A DNA stretch of 64,000 bases from positions 4,836,001 to 4,900,000 of the forward strand of contig OZ257137.1 in NCBI GenBank assembly GCA_965279115.1, read 5' to 3'. Source of the DNA: JAEUOS01 sp965279115 (GTDB lineage Bacteria > Pseudomonadota > Gammaproteobacteria > Burkholderiales > JAEUOS01). The first letter of the stretch is position 1, and the number at the start of each line of letters is the position of its first letter. The notes beneath the pieces are model-generated. The model did not search any database and had not been told where the DNA came from. It worked only from the letters and a program-made list of their open reading frames with translations. The translations under genes and the position numbers were made by a program. Shown here piece after piece: positions 44,269-53,101 of the stretch.

Positions 44269-45395
44269 ACACGCCGCCGCGCGTGCTGGTGGTCGACGAC
44301 ACGCCCGCCAACGTGAAGCTCTTGGCCGATGTCCTGACTTTCAAGGGGTTTCAGGTGGAAACAGCTGCTTCCGGGCGGGAAGGCCTGGAAAAGCTCGCCG
44401 CCAAGCCGCCGGACATCGTGCTGCTGGACATCATGATGCCCGGCATGAGCGGCTACGAGGTATGCAAGGAAATCCGCGCCAATCCGGCCACCGCGCTCCT
44501 GCCGGTGGTGCTGGTCACTTCGCTCGATCCGCAGGGAGAACGCATCAAGGGCATCGAGGCCGGTGCCGACGACTTTCTCACCAAGCCGATCAACCAGCCG
44601 GAACTGCTTGCCCGGGTGCGCTCTCTTTTGCGCATCAAGGAACTCACCGATCGTTCCGAGGCGCAGGCGCGCGAACTGGCCGAATGGAACGCCCGCCTTG
44701 AAGCGCGGGTGGCCGAGCAGATAGCGCAGCTCGACCACCTGGGCAAGCTGAAGAATTTCTTCTCCCCGGCGGTGGCCGACACCATCCTCGCCGCCGGCGG
44801 CGAGTCGCTCCTGGCCACGCACCGGCGCATGGTGACGGTGGTGTTTCTCGACCTGCGCGGCTTTACCGCTTTTACCGACGGCAACGAGCCCGAGGAAGTC
44901 ATGCAGGTGCTGGGCGCCTACCATCGGGCGATGGGGGCGGCGGTCACCCGCTGGGGCGGCACGGTGGAGCATTTCGCCGGCGACGGCATCATGATCTTTT
45001 TCAACGACCCGGTGCCGATGCCGGACCCCACCGGCAGCGCGATTTCGATGGCGCTGGACATGCAGCGCGAGTTCGCGCCGATGGCCGCCGGGTGGTCCAG
45101 GCGCGGCATCGAACTGGGCCTGGGCATCGGCGTGGCGGAGGGTTACGCGACCCTGGGCGCGATCGGCTTCGAGGGACGCTGGGACTATGCCGCCATCGGC
45201 GCGGTGACAAACCTCGCCGCGCGCCTGTGCGGCGAGGCGAAGGCCGGCCAGATCCTCATCGACCGGCGGGCGATGGCAAGCGCCGAAGCGGGCTTCAATT
45301 GCGAGCCGGCCGGCGACTTCCAGCTCAAGGGATTCGCCCGGCCGGTGCCGGCATTCCTGGTCATCGGCCGGAAAGAGGGCATGGCGCCTGCCTGA
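44265..45395 (+). CDS. Receiver-class III nucleotide cyclase
   Basis: A 376-residue protein: receiver at residues 5-125 (VVDDTPAN, Asp55 in VLLDIMMPG, KPIN), a coiled linker at about 130-165, then a class III cyclase. Metal Asp sites are in VFLDLRGFTAF and FAGDGIMIFF; the transition-state pair is TNLAARL. The usual adenine-contact Lys position reads His (VEHFAGDG), while Asp precedes Tyr in WDYAAIG. The nucleotide made is therefore not settled. It is coupled to the receiver gene by ATGA overlap. Confidence 0.9.
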   Translation: MNTPPRVLVVDDTPANVKLLADVLTFKGFQVETAASGREGLEKLAAKPPDIVLLDIMMPGMSGYEVCKEIRANPATALLPVVLVTSLDPQGERIKGIEAGADDFLTKPINQPELLARVRSLLRIKELTDRSEAQARELAEWNARLEARVAEQIAQLDHLGKLKNFFSPAVADTILAAGGESLLATHRRMVTVVFLDLRGFTAFTDGNEPEEVMQVLGAYHRAMGAAVTRWGGTVEHFAGDGIMIFFNDPVPMPDPTGSAISMALDMQREFAPMAAGWSRRGIELGLGIGVAEGYATLGAIGFEGRWDYAAIGAVTNLAARLCGEAKAGQILIDRRAMASAEAGFNCEPAGDFQLKGFARPVPAFLVIGRKEGMAPA

Positions 45396-45512
45396 GCCAG
45401 CGTTCTCCGGGACGGGTTGGCGGTATGCTTTCCCTTTTGGACCACTTTGGGGGCGAGTCAGGGCGGTGTAAGACCGCAATCCTATCCTCGCGCCCAATCC
45501 CGGAGACGCAGC

Positions 45513-46709
45513 ATGTCCGCCCCCGAAGTCGCACCCACCGCACCGCGCATCCTGATCGTCGATGATTCGCGCATCGTTCGCGCCACCATCGCGCGCCACA
45601 TCACCCCGCGCTTTCCCGTCAGCGAAGCGATGGATGGCGAGGAGGCGTGGCGCCTGATCGAATCCGACGCCTCGATCCGCGCGGTGATATCCGATCTAGG
45701 CATGCCTTTGCTGGACGGCTACGGGCTGTTGGCGCGCATCCGCGGCGCTGCCGATGCGCGCGTCCGCGCCCTGCCGGTGATCATCATTTCAGGTGACGAC
45801 GACGAGGCGCAGTTGAAGCGGGCGTCTTCCCTGGGTGCCACCGAATTCATCACCAAGGGCATCGGTGCGGTTGAGCTGGTCGCGCGTCTGGAGAACCTGA
45901 CCGAGCTGACCGACGTGCGGGAAAAGCTCGACACCGCGCGGATCACCGCGGCCCAGACCGCCACCACCGATCCGCTGACACAGCTTGGAACGATGGCGCT
46001 TCTGGTCAAGCAGGGGGCGGCGCTGTTTTCCTATGCCCGCCGGCACCGTGTGCCGCTGGCGGTGGTGCGCATTTCGATTGATGACTTCATCGAAGTGCGC
46101 GGCAAGGTGGGCGAAAGCGTGGCCGACCAGATCCTCGTGGCGGTGGCGCGGCTCCTGGTGTCGCGCCTGCGCAAGGAGGACGTGATCGCGCGCATCGATG
46201 CCGCCGAGTTCGCGATCGCCGCACCGGCCGCCTCCGGGCTCGCGGCCGCCAAGTTCTCGCGCCGGCTCGCCGGCGATATCCGCAATGCGCGCATCACCTG
46301 GCAGGGTCGGAACCTTTCGATCAGTGCCTACATCGGCATCGCCGACAGCACGGTGGCCGCCACCAACAGTTTCGCGGACCTGCTGTCCCTGGCGGGGCGT
46401 CGCATGGAGCGCGCGCGCATGCTCGAGGGGGAGCGTGTGGTCGCCGAGGACGAGGCCAGCGCCGAAGCGGCCGCGCCGATGGCGCCTTCGATCGAAGACG
46501 CGATCGCCATGCTGGCCGAAGGGCGCGAGGCGGAATTGCGTGCCCATGCCTCCGAGCTGGCCCTGAAAATCTATCCGCTGGTCAAGTTCTGCGATGACCA
46601 GTTCACCGCCGCCGAACGCGCGCGCATCGAATTGGCGGCGACGCAAAAGCTCACCACGCTCAAGGAAGAGCTGGCCGCCACGCACAGGCTCAAGCCGATC
46701 GGGGAATAA
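45513..46709 (+). CDS. Receiver with degenerate GGDEF domain
   Basis: A 398-residue protein from ATG 45513 (GGAG 8 bases upstream). The receiver has VDDSRIVRA and Asp61 in ISDLGMP. Residues about 155-320 look like a GGDEF fold (TTDPLTQLGTMALL start, RKEDVIARIDAAEF in place of RxGGDEF). The active-site loop is lost, so it should not make cyclic di-GMP. The C-terminal 80 residues are helical. It follows the cyclase gene after 117 bases and may be a fourth member of that relay, reading phosphate and perhaps binding a nucleotide or partner. Confidence 0.8.
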   Translation: MSAPEVAPTAPRILIVDDSRIVRATIARHITPRFPVSEAMDGEEAWRLIESDASIRAVISDLGMPLLDGYGLLARIRGAADARVRALPVIIISGDDDEAQLKRASSLGATEFITKGIGAVELVARLENLTELTDVREKLDTARITAAQTATTDPLTQLGTMALLVKQGAALFSYARRHRVPLAVVRISIDDFIEVRGKVGESVADQILVAVARLLVSRLRKEDVIARIDAAEFAIAAPAASGLAAAKFSRRLAGDIRNARITWQGRNLSISAYIGIADSTVAATNSFADLLSLAGRRMERARMLEGERVVAEDEASAEAAAPMAPSIEDAIAMLAEGREAELRAHASELALKIYPLVKFCDDQFTAAERARIELAATQKLTTLKEELAATHRLKPIGE

Positions 46710-46763
46710 GCGCCGGGAGTCCTGCCCGGATCCGTCAAACACACCAAAAAAGGGGAAGGGAAC

Positions 46764-48668
46764 ATGGACTACGCCGCATTTCACAAACGCTCGATCACTG
46801 ACCGCGAAGGGTTCTGGGCCGAGGAGGCCAGGCTGATCGACTGGGAGACCGCGCCGTCGCAGGTGCTGGATTTCTCCCGCCCGCCATTCTCGAAATGGTT
46901 TGTCGGCGGCCGCACCAACCTGTGCCACAACGCGGTCGACCGCTGGCTGACCTGGAATGGCGGCGCCCTGGCCGACAAGCCGGCGCTGATCTACATATCC
47001 ACCGAGACCGGGGAGGAGCGAACCTATACCTTCCGGGAGCTGCATGTGGAGGTCAATCGCACCGCCGCCATGCTGCAAAGCCTGGGAGTGGGGCGCGGCG
47101 ACCGCGTGCTGATCTACATGCCGATGATCGCCGAAGCGGCCTTCGCGATGCTGGCCTGCGTGCGCATCGGCGCCATCCATTCGGTGGTGTTCGGCGGCTT
47201 CGCATCGCACTCGCTGGCCAACCGCATCGAGGATGCGTCGCCCAAGGTGATCGTGTCCGCGGATGCCGGTTCGCGTGTCGGCAAGGTGGTGCCCTACAAG
47301 GGCCTGCTGGACGAGGCGATCCGCCTGTCGGCGCACAAGCCTGCCAGGGTGCTGATGTTCAACCGCAAGCTGGCCGACATGCCCCTGGTCGAGGGCCGCG
47401 ATGTCGACTGGTCGACGCTCGCCGCCGCGCACGCCGGGGCGAGCGTGCCATGCACCTGGCTGGAGTCCTCCGAGCCTTCCTACATCCTGTACACCAGCGG
47501 CACCACGGGCAGGCCCAAGGGTGTGCAGCGCGACACCGCCGGCTATGCCGTGGCGCTGGCCGCATCGATGCGCCACATCTACTGCGGCAAGCCGGGAGAG
47601 GTGTACTTCTCCACCTCGGACATCGGCTGGGTGGTGGGGCACTCCTACATCGTCTATGGGCCCTTGCTGGCCGGCATGGCGACCATCATGTACGAGGGAA
47701 CGCCGGTGCGCCCCGATGCGGGGATCCTGTGGAAGATCGTCGAGCAGCACAAGGTATCGGTGATGTTTTCGGCGCCCACCGCCATCCGCGTCCTGAAGAA
47801 GCAGGACCCGGCCTACCTGACGAAATACGACCTTTCCTCACTCAAGGCCCTGTGGCTGGCCGGTGAACCACTGGATGAGCCGACCTCGCGCTGGATCAGT
47901 GACGCGCTCGGCCGGCCGGTGGTGGACAACTACTGGCAGACCGAAACCGGCTGGCCGATCCTCACCTATCCGCTGGGCATCGAGGACAAGCCGCGCAAGT
48001 TCGGCAGCCCGGGCTATCCGGTCTACGGATACGACGTGCGCCTCTTGCATGAGGTCACCGGCGAGGAAGTCGGCGTTGACGAAAAGGGCGTGGTGGCGGT
48101 GGTGCCGCCGCTGCCGCCGGGCTGCATGAGCACCGTCTGGGGTGACGACAAGCGTTTCGTCGAGACCTACTTCAGGAGCGTGCCCGGCCGCGAGGTGTAT
48201 TCCACCTTCGACTGGGGCATCCGCGATGCCGATGGTTGCCATTTCATCCTCGGGCGCACCGACGACGTGATCAACGTCGCCGGGCACCGGCTCGGCACCC
48301 GGGAAATCGAGGAATCGATTTCCTCGCATCCGGGCATCGCCGAGGTGGCGGTGGTCGGCGTGGCCGACCAGTTGAAGGGGCAGGTGCCGGTGGGTTTCGC
48401 GGTGGCCAAGGACCCCGCCTCGGTTGCCACCCTGGAAGGGCGCATGAAGCTCGAGGGCGAGGTGATGAAGACCGTGGACAGCCAGCTGGGCGCCATAGCG
48501 CGGCCGAGCCGGGTGCATTTCGTCACCCTTTTGCCCAAGACGCGCTCGGGGAAGGTGCTCAGGCGTTCGATCCAGGCGATCTGCGAAGGGCGCGACCCGG
48601 GGGACCTCACCACCATCGAGGATCCGACGGCCTTGTCGCAGGTGCAGCAGGCGGTCACGCCGGGCTGA
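46764..48668 (+). CDS. prpE: Propionyl-CoA synthetase
   Basis: A 634-residue acyl-CoA synthetase of the ANL family that activates propionate with ATP and CoA. P-loop YTSGTTGRPKG; DNYWQTETGWP; GRTDDVINVAGHRL; C-terminal acyl-adenylate Lys in KTRSGKVLRR, the site acetylated in such enzymes. The N-terminal YAAFHKRSITDREGFWAEEA and the length fit PrpE rather than Acs. A strong GGGAAGGGAAC site precedes ATG 46764. No other prp genes are in the window. Confidence 0.93.
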   Translation: MDYAAFHKRSITDREGFWAEEARLIDWETAPSQVLDFSRPPFSKWFVGGRTNLCHNAVDRWLTWNGGALADKPALIYISTETGEERTYTFRELHVEVNRTAAMLQSLGVGRGDRVLIYMPMIAEAAFAMLACVRIGAIHSVVFGGFASHSLANRIEDASPKVIVSADAGSRVGKVVPYKGLLDEAIRLSAHKPARVLMFNRKLADMPLVEGRDVDWSTLAAAHAGASVPCTWLESSEPSYILYTSGTTGRPKGVQRDTAGYAVALAASMRHIYCGKPGEVYFSTSDIGWVVGHSYIVYGPLLAGMATIMYEGTPVRPDAGILWKIVEQHKVSVMFSAPTAIRVLKKQDPAYLTKYDLSSLKALWLAGEPLDEPTSRWISDALGRPVVDNYWQTETGWPILTYPLGIEDKPRKFGSPGYPVYGYDVRLLHEVTGEEVGVDEKGVVAVVPPLPPGCMSTVWGDDKRFVETYFRSVPGREVYSTFDWGIRDADGCHFILGRTDDVINVAGHRLGTREIEESISSHPGIAEVAVVGVADQLKGQVPVGFAVAKDPASVATLEGRMKLEGEVMKTVDSQLGAIARPSRVHFVTLLPKTRSGKVLRRSIQAICEGRDPGDLTTIEDPTALSQVQQAVTPG

Positions 48669-48679
48669 AGGCAGCAGTC

Positions 48680-48702
48680 GCGGGTGGCGTGATGCCGCCC
48701 GC
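48680..48702 (+). terminator. Hairpin between convergent genes
   Basis: Arms GCGGGTGGC (48680-48688) and GCCGCCCGC (48694-48702), one G-T pair, loop GTGAT. It sits between the prpE stop and the convergent unknown gene and could end transcription from both sides. The T-run after it (GCTTTC) is short. Confidence 0.5.
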
Positions 48703-48706
48703 GCTT

Positions 48707-49492
48707 TCAGGCGAGCCCGAGTTCCTTCTGTTCAAGGATGCGCAGCTTCTGGGTCGAGAAGCGCCGCGCGTCCACGCTGTCGATATCGAGGTTGAGCGCC
48801 TCGGGATGGCACCGTTCCATCCATGCATGGAAGCGGGCCGCGGTGGCGGTGAAATCAGGTGATTTCGACAGCCGCATGGCCGCGAGCAGGAGGTTCCACA
48901 CCCACACCTTGGGCGCCTTGTGGGCCCGGGGCAGCAGTGAGCCGATGACCGCGTCATAGTTCTCCAGGGTCATGCAATAGTTGAGGTAGCCCGCCAGCGC
49001 GGTGTCATCAAGTTCGGCGGTGGTGACGTATGAGACTTCGACCGCCGCCGCGGCGCGGCGCAGCAGCTGCGCTTCCTCGCTGACCGATCTGGGCGCGGCA
49101 TGCTGGGTTTCGTCGGGCCTGGGCGCGTCTGCCGGTACGCTGGCGGCCTGCGGCATCGCCACCTCGAGGGCCGCGACGCGGGCAAAGGCCCGGGCACGCT
49201 CGCCCAGGTCGATCAGCGGGCTCTTCTCGGGCAGGCTGTCGGTGACCGCGTCTATTTCGCCAGCCAGGCGCGGCAGGGCTTCGGCGGGGAAACGGATCCT
49301 TCCGACCTCGCGTTCGATGGTGCGGTTGAGCGCAGCCAGAAGCGGCAGGTCGCGGGCACGATTGGGGTCGCGCAGCACATACCGCAGGTCCAGGCGCAGC
49401 TCGGATCGCAATTCGTTTGGAAGGGGATATAGCAGTTCCGCCGCTTGTGTCGGCTGTACCGTGGGCGCCGGCCGATTTGCTAGTGCTTGCAA
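48707..49492 (-). CDS. Hypothetical protein, possible TPR-like C-terminus
   Basis: A 261-residue protein I do not recognise. TTG 49492 is used as the start because GGAG lies 7 bases upstream and no ATG or GTG occurs near it. The first 110 residues are charged and helical, a low-complexity Ala/Pro stretch follows, and residues about 165-235 (LDDTALAGYLNYCMTLENYD, VWVWNLLLAAMRLS) look like paired helices of a TPR-type fold. No signal peptide or membrane span. It is convergent with prpE and divergent from the GlcG/HbpS gene. Confidence 0.6.
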   Translation of the reverse strand: MQALANRPAPTVQPTQAAELLYPLPNELRSELRLDLRYVLRDPNRARDLPLLAALNRTIEREVGRIRFPAEALPRLAGEIDAVTDSLPEKSPLIDLGERARAFARVAALEVAMPQAASVPADAPRPDETQHAAPRSVSEEAQLLRRAAAAVEVSYVTTAELDDTALAGYLNYCMTLENYDAVIGSLLPRAHKAPKVWVWNLLLAAMRLSKSPDFTATAARFHAWMERCHPEALNLDIDSVDARRFSTQKLRILEQKELGLA

Positions 49493-49639
49493 GACTTTCT
49501 CCAGGTGCGTTTGCCCGCAGTGCGGACTTCTTCACGGTGTTTAACGGCAGTGCCCGGGACAAACTTGAGGCTCGCGGGTCGCTGAGTGCGGTTATCATGC
49601 GCGCTGCGTTTTTCTCCTTTTCGCGACCTCGAGACCCCC

Positions 49640-50059
49640 ATGAAGACCAGACCCGTATTGACCCACGAAGACCTGCGCAAGATCGCCGCCGGATGCGAGG
49701 CCGAAGCGCTCGCCAACCACTGGAACGTGACCTTCGCCATCGTCGACGACGGCGGCCACCTGCTGTGGTTGCAACGCCTGGACGGGGCTGCGCCGTCGTC
49801 GGCGGAGATCGGGCCGGCCAAGGCGCGCCTGGCCGCCCTGGGCCGGCGCGAAACCCGCGCCTACGAGGAGATGATCAACAACGGCCGGGTGTCGTTTCTT
49901 TCCGGGCTGTCGCAGGTGGGGCTGCGCGGCGCGGCGCTCGAGGGCGGCGTGCCCATCATGGTCGACGGCCAGTGCGTCGGCGCCGTCGGCGTGTCGGGCG
50001 TGAAGTCGGCCGAGGATGCGCAGATCGCGCAGGCCGGCATCAAGGCGCTGCTGGGCTAG
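49640..50059 (+). CDS. GlcG/HbpS family heme-binding-like protein
   Basis: A 139-residue protein of the DUF336 family: LTHEDLRKIAAGCEAEALAN, VTFAIVDDGGHLLWLQRLD and VGAVGVSGVKSAEDAQIAQAG. Family members include GlcG of glycolate operons and HbpS, which binds heme and interacts with a sensor kinase. No glycolate oxidase or secretion signal is seen. Its 3' end overlaps the convergent TrmB-like gene by 20 bases. Confidence 0.88.
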   Translation: MKTRPVLTHEDLRKIAAGCEAEALANHWNVTFAIVDDGGHLLWLQRLDGAAPSSAEIGPAKARLAALGRRETRAYEEMINNGRVSFLSGLSQVGLRGAALEGGVPIMVDGQCVGAVGVSGVKSAEDAQIAQAGIKALLG

Positions 50060-50729
50060 CCGCGCTTGCGATTTGCGCTTCCAGGACCACCCGGTACAGC
50101 GGGTGGCCGGAGGCGGCGTACTTGCGCTCGAACGGCGTGAGCGGCCGGTCGGGCTCGAAGGACTCGATCGCGGCCGCGGTTCCGGTCAGGAGTTCGACGG
50201 CGTGGGCGAATTCCGCGGCGTAGATCCGCCAGTTGGTGCGGCATTCAATGCGTCCCCCCAGGGCGATCACGGTGGGAAACACCGGATGCGCCGGCCAGCG
50301 CCGCATCACCTGGCCGGGTTTGGGCCAGGGATTCGGATAAAGCAGGTATTGCGCCTTCGGGCGCACGTCCCCTTCGGCCATGAGCCGCCAGAAATCCACC
50401 ATGTCGGCGCGCAACAACAGCACGTTGGCGTGCGTTCCGGTCTGTGCGAGGCCGCGCGCGAGCCGCTGCCCGGACTGATCGATGCCCACGACAAAAGCCT
50501 GCGGATGTTGCCTGGCAAGGATCAGGGTACTTTCGCCCGTACCGCAGGCGGCGTCGATCACCAGTGGCGCATGGCCATCCCAGGCCGCGAGAAAGGTGGC
50601 GAATGCGGCCCGGCTGTAGCCGGCCGCCGGCTTCCTGAAGGGGTGGGCGGCGTGTCGTGCCAGCAGGCGGGGCAGGTCATGGTGAGCGGCGCCTTGCCGG
50701 CTATGCACCGGTCGCGAGTTTCCCTGCAC
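50040..50729 (-). CDS. TrmB-like SAM-dependent methyltransferase
   Basis: A 229-residue protein. GTG 50729 has GGAG 5 bases upstream; a TTG five codons earlier is the alternative. SAM site IDAACGTGES; catalytic-region motif YPNPWPKPGQVMRRWPAHP, close to the F-P-D-P-W-P-K of tRNA (guanine-N7) methyltransferase TrmB. The first residues and the C-terminus (PLTPFERKYAASGHPLYRVV) also fit TrmB relatives. The change from PDPW to PNPW, and the spacing, suggest a paralogue; the normal trmB may lie elsewhere. Confidence 0.75.
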   Translation of the reverse strand: MQGNSRPVHSRQGAAHHDLPRLLARHAAHPFRKPAAGYSRAAFATFLAAWDGHAPLVIDAACGTGESTLILARQHPQAFVVGIDQSGQRLARGLAQTGTHANVLLLRADMVDFWRLMAEGDVRPKAQYLLYPNPWPKPGQVMRRWPAHPVFPTVIALGGRIECRTNWRIYAAEFAHAVELLTGTAAAIESFEPDRPLTPFERKYAASGHPLYRVVLEAQIASAASPAAP

Positions 50730-50777
50730 ATGCGCTCCTGACAAGAACGGGGTGGCGCGATTATCGCCGCCGACAGG

Positions 50778-50805
50778 AAAAAAAAACCGCCCCGAAGGGC
50801 GGTTT
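50778..50805 (-). terminator. Rho-independent terminator after the globin gene
   Basis: Arms AAACCGCCC (50784-50792) and GGGCGGTTT (50797-50805) with a four-base loop (TTCG on the minus strand). Read on the minus strand it is followed by a run of nine T that begins within the arm. It lies 49 bases beyond the globin stop and closes the nrt-globin operon. Confidence 0.9.
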
Positions 50806-50854
50806 CAAGGTGCTGCGAGGAGACAACTTGCAGAAAAAATTCAAGCGACAGGCC

Positions 50855-51262
50855 TCAGCCGTAGGCCGCCTTCTTCATCACGCCGGCGAGAATCCCGTAG
50901 GTTTCGGTCCACGCAGCCTTCACTTCTGGCGTGAACGCCGGGCCCAGACCCTGACCCAGAGTCCAGAGCAGCGCCGTGCCGACCGTGTCGTAGTGGCTCG
51001 CCGCCACGCCATAGTCCGCATGGCGTTTGCCCAGGGATTCAACTGCAGGAACGATGGTCTCAAGCCGGTCGAGCGCGTTGACCGCCGTGGCGATCATCTG
51101 CATCAGCAACCTGCCTTGTGCGGCCATGTCGCCCTTGAAGAGCGGCTTCAAGGCGGGGTCAAGTTCGAAAAGTCGGCCGTAGAACAGAGACGCAGCCGTG
51201 TCGGTGATGGGGACGACCTTGGCGAAAGAGTCGCGCACCAGTGCAACTTGCGAAGCGTCCAT
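50855..51262 (-). CDS. Single-domain bacterial globin
   Basis: A 135-residue globin of the flavohemoglobin/Vitreoscilla type without a reductase domain. Tyr28 (B10, FYGRLFELDP), Gln49 (E7, AAQGRLL) and proximal His81 (GKRHADYGV) form the heme pocket usual for oxygen and nitric oxide chemistry. ATG 51262 follows AAAGGAA. It is the last gene of the nitrate ABC operon, 37 bases after nrtD, so protection from nitric oxide formed during nitrate/nitrite use is a likely role. The electron donor is unknown. Confidence 0.92.
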   Translation of the reverse strand: MDASQVALVRDSFAKVVPITDTAASLFYGRLFELDPALKPLFKGDMAAQGRLLMQMIATAVNALDRLETIVPAVESLGKRHADYGVAASHYDTVGTALLWTLGQGLGPAFTPEVKAAWTETYGILAGVMKKAAYG

Positions 51263-51299
51263 GGCGTGTTCCTTTTTGCGGTTTGTGGACGGGCGTCGC

Positions 51300-52136
51300 T
51301 CAGGCGGCCATCTTGCGCTGCTTTTGGTACAGGAATTCCAGCACTGCGGAACGGCAGTCGATGTAGGTGGGGTCATGCGCCAGCACCAGGCGGTCGCGCG
51401 GGCGCGGCAGGTCGATCTTGAGGATTTCCCCGATGGTGGCGGCCGGGCCGTTGGTCATCATGACGATGCGATCCGAAAGCAGCACCGCCTCGTCGACATC
51501 GTGTGTCACCATCAGCACCGTGCTGCCGGTTTCCGCAACGATGCGCATGAGCTCATCCTGTAGGTGGGCGCGTGTCAGTGCGTCGAGCGCGCCGAAGGGC
51601 TCGTCCATCAGGAGCATGTTGGGCTCCATCGCCAGTGCCCGGGCGATGCCGACGCGCTGTTTCATGCCACCGGAGATTTCGCCGGGCCGCTTGTATTCCG
51701 CATGCGACAAGCCCACCAGCTTGATTGCCGCATGCGTGCGTTCCTTCAACTGCGCACGGCTCTCGGTTTCGCCGAAGACGCGCTCCACGGCCAGATACAC
51801 GTTGTCAAAGCAGGTGAGCCAGGGCAGCAGGGAGTGGTTCTGGAAAACCACTCCGCGGTCAGGTCCGGGGCCGGAGATCTCCTTTTCGGCGCACAGCAGC
51901 GATCCCGAAGTCGGTACCGTCAGGCCGGCCACCAGATTGAGCAGGGTCGACTTGCCGCAGCCCGAATGTCCGATCAGGGAGACGAACTCGCCCTGCGCGA
52001 TGTCAAGGTCGATGGTCGACAGCGCCACGAAGGAGCCGTTGTCGGTGTCGAACACCATGCCGGCACCGGCGATCTGCAGGTAGCGTGACGGATCCTTGAC
52101 ATTGGCCGCACGCGGACGGGAGTTGATGGGAACCAT
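51300..52136 (-). CDS. nrtD: Nitrate-type ABC transporter ATP-binding protein
   Basis: A 278-residue ATPase: Walker A GHSGCGKST, Q-loop VVFQNHSLLPW, signature SGGMKQR, Walker B LLMDEPFGALD and switch His in VTHDVDEA. The FQNHSLLPWLT loop and the pairing with an NrtA-like protein point to the nitrate/nitrite/cyanate group. It works on the cytoplasmic face with the permease encoded 10 bases upstream. No fused binding domain, unlike cyanobacterial NrtC. Confidence 0.9.
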   Translation of the reverse strand: MVPINSRPRAANVKDPSRYLQIAGAGMVFDTDNGSFVALSTIDLDIAQGEFVSLIGHSGCGKSTLLNLVAGLTVPTSGSLLCAEKEISGPGPDRGVVFQNHSLLPWLTCFDNVYLAVERVFGETESRAQLKERTHAAIKLVGLSHAEYKRPGEISGGMKQRVGIARALAMEPNMLLMDEPFGALDALTRAHLQDELMRIVAETGSTVLMVTHDVDEAVLLSDRIVMMTNGPAATIGEILKIDLPRPRDRLVLAHDPTYIDCRSAVLEFLYQKQRKMAA

Positions 52137-52146
52137 GGCGTTCTCC

Positions 52147-53067
52147 TTACTTGTATTCGAAACGGCGCGCCAGCAGGATCAACGCGTTCTCAAGCAGCAG
52201 GCCGACAATGCCGACCACGAAGATCGCGATGATGATGTGCTGGACGTTCAGGTTGTTCCATTCATCCCATACCCAGAAGCCGATGCCTACGCCGCCGGTC
52301 AGCATTTCGGCGGCGACGATCACCAGCCAGGCCACGCCGATGGACAGGCGTACCCCGGTGAGCACGAAGGGCAGCACCGCAGGGAACAGGATCTTGGTGA
52401 AGATCTTCCACTCCGAGAGGTTGAGCACCTTGGCCACGTTCATGTAGTCGGTGGGGATCTGGCGAACCCCCATGGCGGTGTTGATGATCATGGGCCAGAT
52501 GCTGGAGATGAAGATGGTCCAGATCGCCGCCGGATTGGCACCCTTGAACACCAGGAGGCCGATCGGCAGCCAGGCCAGCGGGGAGACCGGGCGCAGCATG
52601 CTGATGATCGGCGAGGTCATGTTGTCGAGGAACTTGAAGCGCCCGATCATGAAGCCCAGCGGGATGCCGATGACGGCCGCCATGCCGAAGCCCAGGCCGA
52701 CCCGCTGCAGGCTGGAAAGGATGTTCCAGCCGATGCCCTGGTCGTTGGGCCCCTTGATGTAGAACGGGTCGGAGAAGATCTTCACCGCCGCATCCCACAC
52801 CTTGGCCGGCCCGGGAATCTGGCCGCCGCTCTGGGCGATGATCTGCCAGATCAGGCAGAACAGGGCGATGCCTGCCACCGGGGCCAGCACACGGAGGGCG
52901 CGCTCGCGCTTGCGCGCGAGCCTGATGGCTTCGCTGATGACGGGCTTGGCCGGGATGGCAACCGGCGGGGCGGTGGTCTGGCTCATGGCGTTGGCAGGGT
53001 TCGCGGTCTTGTGGACGTCGGCCTTCGGCTTTTCGAAGGTTTCCTTGTTGGCGAGTACGGCGCTCAT
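52147..53067 (-). CDS. nrtB: Nitrate-type ABC transporter permease
   Basis: A 306-residue permease; ATG 53067 follows AAGGAG by 7 bases. About 45 polar N-terminal residues precede six to seven spans starting at VLAPVAGIALFCLIWQ. The EAA loop is near IPTDYMNVAKVLNLSEWKIF, where it contacts the ATPase. WVWDEWNNLNVQHII near the end is typical of NrtB/NasE proteins. It is part of the nrtABD-globin operon. Confidence 0.9.
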   Translation of the reverse strand: MSAVLANKETFEKPKADVHKTANPANAMSQTTAPPVAIPAKPVISEAIRLARKRERALRVLAPVAGIALFCLIWQIIAQSGGQIPGPAKVWDAAVKIFSDPFYIKGPNDQGIGWNILSSLQRVGLGFGMAAVIGIPLGFMIGRFKFLDNMTSPIISMLRPVSPLAWLPIGLLVFKGANPAAIWTIFISSIWPMIINTAMGVRQIPTDYMNVAKVLNLSEWKIFTKILFPAVLPFVLTGVRLSIGVAWLVIVAAEMLTGGVGIGFWVWDEWNNLNVQHIIIAIFVVGIVGLLLENALILLARRFEYK

Positions 53068-53101
53068 CGTCGGCTCCTTGTGGGTGGTGTCGATGGGCGT
53101 G

